A DNA stretch of 6,157 nucleotides. Source: CAZMGV01 sp964621525 [NCBI: uncultured bacterium]. Its GTDB lineage: Bacteria; JAGRBM01. Both the position numbers and the translations under genes were made by a program. The stretch is from positions 1-6,157 of the forward strand of contig CAZUMS010000019.1 of assembly GCA_964621525.1 (NCBI GenBank). The letters run 5' to 3'. The notes beneath the pieces were generated by a model. It ran no database searches and was not told the DNA's origin. It saw nothing but the letters and a program-made list of their open reading frames with translations. Of this stretch, positions 1 to 4,969 are shown piece after piece (positions within the stretch are counted from its first letter, which is position 1; every line of letters starts with the position of its first letter).

Positions 1-659
1 TCGGTCTGGGTGCCGATGGCGTCCGACAGATACACGATTCCGGGGATGAAAAAGGCCACGGCGATGTTCGCCGTGAGGAGGGTCTCGAACCGGTTCATGA
101 CGGCGGTGGCGACGATGCTTCCGCCGAGGCCCACCAGCAGCCACGGCAACCGGGCGCCGGCACGCCGGTACGGCGGCTCCTCGATGGCCTGAACGGCGGT
201 ACGGGTCGCCCGGCTGATTCCGGCGAGAATGTGCAGGTCCTCGGTGTGCTCGCGGTAGAGGATGTCCATGATGGCGGATGGCGGGACCACACCGAGCAGA
301 CGTCCCGACGGGTCGATGACGGCTACTTCCGGAACGATCTCCCTGAGCGCGGCGTGGGCGACCTTTTCCTGGTCCTCCCCGGGGCCCACACATGCCACCT
401 GACGGTTCATGATCGATTCCATGGTCTGCCGGGGGCGCGCCTGGAGCAGGTCCCGGATGTGTACTACTCCGGCCAGCTTCCGGCCGGGACCGACGATGTA
501 AACGCTGTTGGTGACGTCGAAGGGCGAGGAGGAAAGTTCGGCGGTTACCTCGGCGACCGTCGCTTCCGGCGGGGCCACGGGTACCCGCTCAACGAGGTAG
601 TGACGGGCCTGTTCGCGGCTGTGAGCACTCTGGGAAGGTTCCATTGGCCGGATAACCAT
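1..659 (-). CDS. mgtE: MgtE-family divalent cation (Mg2+) transporter with CBS pair, 3' end outside window
   Basis: This is a probable inner-membrane Mg2+ (or Co2+) transporter of the MgtE/SLC41 family. Read on the - strand from ATG at 659-657, the frame stays open for 219 codons to the window edge. Residues about 18-75 and 80-136 look like two CBS domains (for example LAGVVHIRDLL at 62-72 and GRLLGVVPPSAIMDIL at 119-134). They are followed by EHTEDLHILAGI and a linker. A first membrane helix lies at about 170-192 (starting LPWLLVGLGG) and a second at about 196-215, ending in YLSDAIGTQT, the family's GTQ signature after TM2. About three more helices should lie beyond the edge. Known MgtE proteins carry an N domain of roughly 130 residues before the CBS pair. 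Here an in-frame stop at 693-695 leaves no room for one. The start is uncertain: GTG at 671 and ATG at 644 are alternatives, and none has a clear Shine-Dalgarno. It is divergent from the hisC operon, and no functional link is implied. The family call is firm; the ion transported is inferred. Confidence 0.85.
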   Translation of the reverse strand, partial: MVIRPMEPSQSAHSREQARHYLVERVPVAPPEATVAEVTAELSSSPFDVTNSVYIVGPGRKLAGVVHIRDLLQARPRQTMESIMNRQVACVGPGEDQEKVAHAALREIVPEVAVIDPSGRLLGVVPPSAIMDILYREHTEDLHILAGISRATRTAVQAIEEPPYRRAGARLPWLLVGLGGSIVATAVMNRFETLLTANIAVAFFIPGIVYLSDAIGTQT

Positions 660-671
660 AGGCCGGATCAC
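642..671 (-). repeat. Tandem 15-base duplication over the transporter start
   Basis: Read on the - strand, 671-657 (GTGATCCGGCCTATG) is followed directly by 656-642 (GTTATCCGGCCAATG). The two units match at 13 of 15 bases. In the transporter frame each encodes V-I-R-P-M, so two in-frame ATG codons and one GTG are possible starts. The similarity is seen directly; its origin as a duplication is inferred. Confidence 0.6.
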
Positions 672-809
672 GGAGGGCGTCGCTGACCGGTATCACATGC
701 CGCGGGTCTGCCCTGGCGACGGCCGCCCCGGGCTGGTTTGCGCCTCCCAGGCCCCCATGCTACGCCGGGCTTCCCGCACCGGTATCCCGGCCTGCGGGGA
801 CCGACCGAC
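660..809. other. Divergent intergenic region between transporter and hisC operon
   Basis: This region must hold promoters for both divergent genes, but I see no convincing -35/-10 pair in either direction. It contains an imperfect direct repeat (686-706 and 778-798). There are two GC-rich hairpins. One pairs 730-736 with 747-754 (7 pairs, one bulged G). The other pairs GCCGGG at 764-769 with CCCGGC at 786-791, just before the hisC ribosome-binding region. Neither is followed by a T run, so neither looks like an intrinsic terminator. A 38-codon frame from ATG 697 (internal ATG 757) ends in TGA at 811-813, overlapping the hisC start. Confidence 0.5.
686..798. repeat. Imperfect direct repeat pair upstream of hisC
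   Basis: ACCGGTATC occurs at 686-694 and again at 778-786. Extending the alignment to 21 bases (686-706 against 778-798) gives 16 identities, including a shared GCGGG block at the end. The copies are 92 bases apart in the divergent intergenic region, and the second abuts the hisC ribosome-binding region. This could be a pair of regulator sites or chance in GC-rich DNA; the sequence alone cannot decide. Confidence 0.35.
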
Positions 810-1913
810 GTGATTGAATTCCCCAGGCATATCGCCGAGTTACTCCCCTACGTGGGAGGCAAGCCGATCGAGGAACTCGAGCGCGAGCTGGGTATCACCG
901 GCATCGTCAAGCTGGCCTCGAACGAGAACCCGCTCGGCCCCTCGCCCAAGGGGGTCGAAGCGGCCCGCCGGGCGCTGGACGACCTGCACCGCTACCCGGA
1001 CGGCTCGGGCTTCCGGCTGAAGCGGAAGCTCGCCGAAGTGCACCGGGTCGGCCCCGGCCAGATCCTGCTCGGCAACGGCTCGAACGACGTCATCGAGATC
1101 GCCGCCCGCTCGCTGCTCGGGCCGGGCACCTCCGCCGTCATGTTCCGGCATGCTTTCGTCGTCTACCCGCTCGTGACCAGGGCCACGGGCGCGGAGATCA
1201 TCGAGGTTCCGGTGACGGACCCGGTGAAATTCCACCAGCCGCTCGACCTCATGCTGAAGGCGATCCGGCCGGACACGAAGATCGTGTTCCTCGCGAACCC
1301 GAACAACCCGACCGGCACGCTGGTGCCCCGGGACGAGTTCGACCGGTTCATGGCGCAGGTGCCGTCCCGCGTGCTCGTGCTCGTGGACGAGGCCTACGCC
1401 GAATATGTGACGGATGCGGACTATCCCGACTCGCTGGCGCTCGTGCGCTCGGGGAGGGAGAACGTCCTCGTGACCCGGACGTTCTCGAAGATCTACGGGC
1501 TGGCGGGGCTCAGGGCCGGTTACGGCATCGCGAGCGAAAAGGTCACGGGATTCTTCGAGCGCGTGCGCCAGCCGTTCAACCTGAACTCGGCGGCGCTCGC
1601 GGCGGCCGAAGCGGCGCTGGACGACACGGATTTCGTGCGCCGCTCCCGGGACCTGAACGCCCGCGGGCTCCAGATGCTCCGGGACGGACTCGGGCGGCTC
1701 AAGCTCCAGGTGACGCCCTCGTGGGCGAATTTCGTCCTCGTGAAGGTGCCGAAGTCCCCGAAACTGATCTACGACGAACTCCTGAAACTCGGCGTGATCG
1801 TGCGGCCCGTGGGCGTCTATGCGCTCAACGAGCATCTCCGGATCACCGCGGGCGACACGGAGGAGAACATCCGGCTGCTCCGGGCTCTCGAGGAGGTGCT
1901 CGCGCGTGTTTGA
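810..1913 (+). CDS. hisC: Histidinol-phosphate aminotransferase (possible aromatic aminotransferase role)
   Basis: This is a cytosolic PLP-dependent class I/II aminotransferase of 367 residues, the usual HisC length. HisC transaminates imidazole-acetol phosphate with glutamate to give histidinol phosphate. The N-terminal KLASNENPLGPSP (34-46) is a HisC hallmark. GNGSNDVI (88-95) contributes to cofactor phosphate binding, NPNNPTG (163-169) and DEAYAEY (193-199) are the central PLP-binding segments, and TFSKIYGLAGLRAGYG (224-239) carries the Schiff-base Lys227 and Arg235. LRITAG (343-348) holds Arg344, the expected substrate-carboxylate ligand. I chose GTG 810 because the protein then begins at the family's normal N-terminus. 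A GGGGA lies at 797-800 region, 9 bases upstream, as a weak ribosome-binding site. A TTG at 738 would add 24 residues rich in Pro and Gly with no family counterpart. It is the first gene of the tyrA-aroA-cmk operon; in such clusters HisC homologues can also serve tyrosine and phenylalanine transamination. That dual role is inferred. Confidence 0.93.
   Translation: MIEFPRHIAELLPYVGGKPIEELERELGITGIVKLASNENPLGPSPKGVEAARRALDDLHRYPDGSGFRLKRKLAEVHRVGPGQILLGNGSNDVIEIAARSLLGPGTSAVMFRHAFVVYPLVTRATGAEIIEVPVTDPVKFHQPLDLMLKAIRPDTKIVFLANPNNPTGTLVPRDEFDRFMAQVPSRVLVLVDEAYAEYVTDADYPDSLALVRSGRENVLVTRTFSKIYGLAGLRAGYGIASEKVTGFFERVRQPFNLNSAALAAAEAALDDTDFVRRSRDLNARGLQMLRDGLGRLKLQVTPSWANFVLVKVPKSPKLIYDELLKLGVIVRPVGVYALNEHLRITAGDTEENIRLLRALEEVLARV
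1891..1896 (+). promoter_or_regulatory. Shine-Dalgarno AGGAGG of tyrA inside the hisC 3' end
   Basis: A perfect AGGAGG lies 9 bases before GTG 1906, within the last codons of hisC. It fixes the tyrA start at this GTG and implies that ribosomes reinitiate or load while still on hisC. Confidence 0.75.
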
Positions 1914-2769
1914 ACGGACCCTGATCGCGGGTATCGGGCTCATGGGCGGGTCGCTCGGGCTCGCCATGAAGCAGCGCGGCCTCTCGAAGCGGGTCGTGGG
2001 GCTCGGCCGTTCGGCCGAAAAACTCCAGAAGGCGAAAGCCCTGGGCTGCATCGACGAATTCGCCACGAAGATCGAGGACGTGGCCGACGGCTGCGACTTC
2101 GTGGTCCTGTGCACTCCGGTGGACACGATCCGGGACCTGGCGTTCGACATCGCCAGCGACCGGGTGTTCCCCGGCTGCATCTTCACCGACGTGGGCTCCG
2201 TGAAGGGGACGGTCTGCGACTATCTCGACAAGCGGATGCCGGCGCACACGCCCTGGGTGGGGTCGCACCCCATCTGCGGAGGCGCCGACGCCGGGGTCGA
2301 GGCCGCACGGGCGGGGCTCTACGAGGGGCACGTCTGCATCATGACGCCGACGGCCCAGACCCAAGGTCCCGCGCTCCAGAAGGTGTCCGACTTCTGGAAA
2401 CGGCTCGGCATGAAGGTGGAGACGATGAGTCCCGCCGAGCACGACGCGATTCTCGCCTCGATCAGCCACCTGCCGCACGCGGTTGCCTACGGCCTGTTCG
2501 GCGCGGCACTGGCAGCCGAAAAAACCCGTACGGGCGCCCTCGCCATGTCGGCAGGCGGCCTCCGGGACACGACCCGCGTGGCCCAGAGCCCCGGCGCCCT
2601 GTGGGCCCGGCTGTTCACGGAGAACAAGGCCGAGGTGCTCAAGGCCATGGACCGGTTCGAGAAGGAGTTCGCCGATATCCGGCGCCTGCTCGAGGCGGAC
2701 GACACGGCGGGGCTCGAGAAGCATCTGGAAACGATCGCCGTCGAACGGCGAAAGCTGGGGTCTTCATGA
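1906..2769 (+). CDS. tyrA: Prephenate (or arogenate) dehydrogenase
   Basis: This cytosolic oxidoreductase of 287 residues makes 4-hydroxyphenylpyruvate from prephenate (or tyrosine from arogenate) with NAD(P)+. An N-terminal Rossmann fold opens with GIGLMGGS (9-16). DVGSVKG (95-101) and GSHP (119-122) supply Ser98 and the catalytic His121. SHLPH (187-191), GGLRDTTR (217-224) and Trp233 match the substrate-binding elements of the Aquifex enzyme: the spacings His121-His191 (70) and His191-Arg224 (33) equal those of its His147, His217 and Arg250. The C-terminal part is the helical dimerisation domain. There is no fused chorismate mutase, ACT or AroA domain. Two features are odd. The segment after HP reads ICGGADAG, so the usual Glu of HPxAGxExSG is Ala127. 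The end of the second strand is GRS (34-36) rather than acidic, which hints at NADP+. The GTG start overlaps the hisC stop by 8 bases and has a perfect AGGAGG. Its own stop overlaps the aroA ATG. Confidence 0.93.
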   Translation: MFERTLIAGIGLMGGSLGLAMKQRGLSKRVVGLGRSAEKLQKAKALGCIDEFATKIEDVADGCDFVVLCTPVDTIRDLAFDIASDRVFPGCIFTDVGSVKGTVCDYLDKRMPAHTPWVGSHPICGGADAGVEAARAGLYEGHVCIMTPTAQTQGPALQKVSDFWKRLGMKVETMSPAEHDAILASISHLPHAVAYGLFGAALAAEKTRTGALAMSAGGLRDTTRVAQSPGALWARLFTENKAEVLKAMDRFEKEFADIRRLLEADDTAGLEKHLETIAVERRKLGSS

Positions 2770-4073
2770 GTTCCGTCACGCTGAAACCCGTCACCACGGT
2801 CAGGGGCGAGATCGCCGTTCCCGGCGACAAGTCCATCTCCCACCGGTCGATGATGTTCGGCTCGCTGGCCGACGGCGTGACCGAGGTCGAGAACTTCCTG
2901 GAGGGCGAGGACTGCATCGCCACCCGCAAGGCGTTCGAGCTCATGGGCGTGAAGATCGAGACGCCCGGCAGGGGACGGGTCATCGTGCACGGCGCAGGCG
3001 TGGACGGCCTGAAAGAGCCTTCGCAGACCATCGACGTGGGGAACTCCGGTACGTCGATCCGGCTCCTCACGGGCATCCTCTCCGGCCAGAACTTCCGCTC
3101 GCGCCTCGACGGGGACGCCTCGATCCGGCGCCGTCCCATGAAGCGCGTTGTGGAACCGCTCCGGAAGATGGGCGCCATTATCGCCGGCGAAAACGACGGC
3201 CAGAACGCGCCGCTCATCGTGGGGCCGCTTCCTCCGGGCACGAAGCTGAAGGGCATCGATTACGTCTCGCCGGTGGCGAGCGCCCAGGTGAAGTCGGCGA
3301 TCCTGCTCGCCGGGCTGTTCGCCGACGGCGTGACCAGCGTCAGCGAGCCGGCGCTCTCGCGCGACCACACCGAGCGCATGTGCGCCCACTTCGGCGTGAA
3401 GGTGAAGCGCGGTTCCAAGAAGACGGAGATCCAGGGCGGCCAGCGGCTCAAGGCGGCGAAGGTCGCCGTGCCGGGGGATATCTCCTCGGCGGCATTTTTC
3501 CTCGTGGCGGGGCTCATCGCCGAGAAGGGCGAGCTGGTGCTCCGCAACGTCGGCGTGAACCCGACCCGGGACGGCATCCTCGCGGCGCTGGAGCGCATGG
3601 GCGCGGATATCGAGAAACTGGACGCCCGCGAGGAGAGCGGCGAACCGGTGGCGACGCTCCGCGTGCGGCCGACGAAGCTGAAGGACGCGCAGATCGGCGG
3701 GGCGCTGATCCCGCGCCTGATCGACGAAGTACCCGCCCTCGCGGTCGCGGCGGCCTTCGCCAACGGGCAGACGGTCATCAAGAACGCCGAGGAACTCCGC
3801 GTGAAGGAGTCGGACCGGATCGCCACGATGGCGGAGGGGCTCCGTATCGCGGGGTTCAAGGTCCAGGAAACGAACGAGGGGATGAAGATCTTCGGGGAGC
3901 CCGGCCGTCGCATCAAGGCGGCGAAATTCAACTCCCACGGCGACCACCGGATCGCCATGAGCCTTTCGCTTCTCTCGCTCCGGGCCGACGAGCCGATCAC
4001 CATCGACGATACCGACTGCGTGAACACCTCGTTCCCGGATTTCTACCGCCTGCTCGCGGAGGTGACGGCCTGA
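2766..4073 (+). CDS. aroA: 3-phosphoshikimate 1-carboxyvinyltransferase (EPSP synthase), class II-like
   Basis: This enzyme joins shikimate-3-phosphate and phosphoenolpyruvate to give EPSP, the sixth shikimate-pathway step. At 435 residues it has normal length. Expected active-site elements are present: PGDKSISHR (19-27, Lys22, Ser23, Arg27), GNSGTSIRLLTG (92-103), RRRPM (121-125), SAQVKSA (172-178), Asp320 in LIDEVPALAV, RVKESDR (345-351, Lys347, Glu348, Arg351) and HGDHRIAMS (401-409, Arg405). Several segments resemble the class II (CP4-type) enzyme as I remember it: LEGEDCIAT near 45-53, SAQVKSAILLAGL, SRDHTERM, VPGDISS and TSFPDF near the C-terminus, where E. coli has a Lys. The loop residue that is Ala100 in CP4 is Gly95 here. 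The ATG shares the ATGA overlap with the tyrA stop. A short GGGG at 2757-2760 is the only ribosome-binding candidate, so coupling to tyrA translation is likely. The open frame extends far upstream inside tyrA, but homology begins only at this ATG. Confidence 0.96.
   Translation: MSSVTLKPVTTVRGEIAVPGDKSISHRSMMFGSLADGVTEVENFLEGEDCIATRKAFELMGVKIETPGRGRVIVHGAGVDGLKEPSQTIDVGNSGTSIRLLTGILSGQNFRSRLDGDASIRRRPMKRVVEPLRKMGAIIAGENDGQNAPLIVGPLPPGTKLKGIDYVSPVASAQVKSAILLAGLFADGVTSVSEPALSRDHTERMCAHFGVKVKRGSKKTEIQGGQRLKAAKVAVPGDISSAAFFLVAGLIAEKGELVLRNVGVNPTRDGILAALERMGADIEKLDAREESGEPVATLRVRPTKLKDAQIGGALIPRLIDEVPALAVAAAFANGQTVIKNAEELRVKESDRIATMAEGLRIAGFKVQETNEGMKIFGEPGRRIKAAKFNSHGDHRIAMSLSLLSLRADEPITIDDTDCVNTSFPDFYRLLAEVTA
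4058..4065 (+). promoter_or_regulatory. Shine-Dalgarno GGAGGTGA of cmk inside the aroA 3' end
   Basis: GGAGGTGA is a perfect match to the anti-Shine-Dalgarno core. Its GGAGG ends 10 bases before the cmk ATG at 4073. It supports that start rather than any of the many upstream codons in the same open frame. Confidence 0.7.
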
Positions 4074-4750
4074 TGCCGCTGCCGGTCATCGCCATCGACG
4101 GTCCCTCGGGCGCCGGGAAGAGCACGGTCAGCAAGGAGGTGGCCCGGCGGCTCGGCTACCTCTATATCGATACCGGGGCCATGTACCGGGCGGCGGCCCT
4201 GGCAGCCAAACGGGCCGGCGTGGACGTGGCCGACCCCGCATCCGTGGAAAAGCTCTGCCCCTCGCTGGATATCCGGCTGGAGGGGGGACCCTCGAACCTG
4301 AAGGTTTTCCTCGGGGGTGAGGACATTTCGGGCCTGATCCGGACCCCGGAAATCAGCATGTCGGCCTCCACGATCAGCAAGCACCGGCCGGTCCGGGAGC
4401 GGCTCACGGCCCTCCAGCGCCGCATGGCCGAGGCGGGCGGGGTGGTCTGCGAGGGCCGGGACATGGGAACGGTCGTGTTTCCGGCCTCGAAAGCGAAGTT
4501 TTTCCTGTCCGCATCGCTGGAGGAGCGGGCCCGCCGCCGGTACCGGGAACTGGCCGAAAAAGGCGATAAAACCACCCTGGAAACGACAATTGACGATATG
4601 CGCCGGCGGGACGAGCAGGATTCGGCCCGGGAGCTGGCCCCCCTGCGGGTTGCCCCCGGGGCGGTGGAGATAGACTCCTCAAACCTGAGCATTAACGAGG
4701 TTGTGGAAATCATTCTCCGGAGGGTGGACGAGTTAAGTAAGGTCGGGTAG
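4073..4750 (+). CDS. cmk: Cytidylate kinase (CMP/dCMP kinase)
   Basis: This cytosolic P-loop kinase of 225 residues transfers phosphate from ATP to CMP or dCMP for nucleotide recycling; the length is typical. The Walker A loop is GPSGAGKST (10-18). YIDTGAMYR (31-39) holds the nucleotide-monophosphate contacts (Thr34, Arg39), followed by the cytosine-specific insert (about 64-125) typical of the family. CEGRDMGTVVFP (126-137) contains Arg129 and Asp130. The lid segment RRDEQDSARELAPL (168-181) carries Arg169, Asp173 and Arg176, whose spacing matches Arg181/Asp185/Arg188 of the E. coli enzyme. The ATG overlaps the aroA stop in TGATG, with a strong ribosome-binding site upstream. The cmk-rpsA neighbourhood is common in Proteobacteria. 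The stop is TAG at 4748-4750, and no T-rich terminator follows. Confidence 0.96.
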   Translation: MPLPVIAIDGPSGAGKSTVSKEVARRLGYLYIDTGAMYRAAALAAKRAGVDVADPASVEKLCPSLDIRLEGGPSNLKVFLGGEDISGLIRTPEISMSASTISKHRPVRERLTALQRRMAEAGGVVCEGRDMGTVVFPASKAKFFLSASLEERARRRYRELAEKGDKTTLETTIDDMRRRDEQDSARELAPLRVAPGAVEIDSSNLSINEVVEIILRRVDELSKVG

Positions 4751-4764
4751 AACGTCCGGGCCAA

Positions 4765-4799
4765 GAACCGGGACCCCCTCTGCGGAAACGTCCCCGTTC
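4765..4799 (+). other. Stem-loop 1 in cmk-rpsA gap
   Basis: GAACCGGGAC (4765-4774) pairs with GTCCCCGTTC (4790-4799): nine Watson-Crick pairs with a single C-C mismatch (4769/4795) and a 15-base loop rich in C and purines. No T run follows, so it is not a standard terminator. Confidence 0.5.
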
Positions 4800-4808
4800 G
4801 GTCGCGTA

Positions 4809-4824
4809 GCCCGCCACGGCGGGC
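4809..4824 (+). other. Stem-loop 2 in cmk-rpsA gap
   Basis: GCCCGCC (4809-4815) and GGCGGGC (4818-4824) are perfect inverted repeats separated by AC. As RNA this would be about six G/C pairs with a four-base loop. The sequence after it is AATCCGGATA, so the T tract of an intrinsic terminator is missing. It could be part of the leader fold or a protein-bound palindrome. Confidence 0.5.
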
Positions 4825-4842
4825 AATCCGGATACCGGCCAA

Positions 4843-4896
4843 GGAAATCGAGTTCGGGGTGCCCGCTGGCAACAGGGCCGCTCTTACTTGATTTCC
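4843..4896 (+). other. Stem-loop 3 in cmk-rpsA gap, long stem
   Basis: GGAAATCGAG (4843-4852) pairs with CTTGATTTCC (4887-4896) over ten consecutive positions, nine Watson-Crick and one G-U. It encloses 34 bases that contain a further small hairpin (TGCC 4860-4863 with GGCA 4868-4871, or GCCC 4861-4864 with GGGC 4875-4878). The relatively A/T-rich stem stands out from the surrounding GC-rich DNA, which makes chance less likely. Confidence 0.5.
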
Positions 4897-4919
4897 GCCC
4901 TGGTTTCCGGATGGATTAT

Positions 4920-4944
4920 GGAGGAGAGCGGAAAGTTCCCCTCC
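4920..4944 (+). other. Stem-loop 4 occluding a GGAGG, just before rpsA
   Basis: GGAGG (4920-4924) can pair with CCTCC (4940-4944), stacked on GGA (4930-4932) with TCC (4937-4939) after a five-base bulge and closed by a four-base loop (AAGT). The only strong Shine-Dalgarno-like sequence in the gap is thus base-paired and has no start codon at normal distance. Confidence 0.4.
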
Positions 4945-4969
4945 CGTAAGGTGGTCAGTGTCAGTCGTT

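Larger units (their letters stand above)
4751..4969 (+). promoter_or_regulatory. Putative structured rpsA 5' leader
   Basis: This 219-base gap between cmk and rpsA holds no protein gene that I can support. It can fold into four successive stem-loops (4765-4799, 4809-4824, 4843-4896, 4920-4944), followed by a less structured stretch ahead of the rpsA ATG. No canonical Shine-Dalgarno sits at normal distance from that ATG: the best, AAGGTGG at 4948-4954, ends 15 bases away. In E. coli the rpsA leader also lacks a canonical site, folds into hairpins and is repressed by S1 itself. A similar autogenous control element is therefore plausible. A weak promoter-like TTGATT (4888-4893) and GATTAT (4914-4919) exist, but their 20-base spacer is too long to rely on. 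The role as leader is inferred. Confidence 0.5.

Noticed and set aside
231-686. Plus-strand open frame of 151 codons near the left edge
   Set aside because: The opposite strand encodes recognisable CBS domains and MgtE helices across the same bases; this frame has no recognisable motif.
690-809. Promoters for hisC or the transporter in the divergent gap
   Set aside because: Only poor matches were found (for example TTGCGC 738-743 with TACGCC 761-766), so no site can be supported.
840-2186. Long antisense open frame opposite hisC and tyrA (448 codons)
   Set aside because: It lies wholly opposite two well-supported genes and is rich in Arg, His, Pro and Glu, as expected of a GC-rich shadow frame. 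No family motif was recognised.
2109-2765. Upstream extension of the aroA frame through tyrA
   Set aside because: The extension is an Arg/Gly/Pro-rich out-of-frame reading of tyrA; EPSP synthase homology begins at ATG 2766.
2487-3947. Long antisense open frame opposite tyrA and aroA (486 codons)
   Set aside because: Same reasoning: composition biased to Arg, His, Leu and Asp, no motif, and fully covered by aroA on the other strand.
2483-4072. Upstream extension of the cmk frame through aroA
   Set aside because: It is a shadow reading of tyrA/aroA. The P-loop kinase starts at ATG 4073, with a good ribosome-binding site.
4809-4824. Intrinsic terminator after cmk
   Set aside because: The palindrome is strong, but no T-rich tract follows, so I list it only as a stem-loop.
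4888-4919. Sigma-70-type promoter for rpsA (TTGATT ... GATTAT)
   Set aside because: The spacer is 20 bases and the -10 matches only 4 of 6. It also overlaps stem-loop 3, so the evidence is too weak for a feature.
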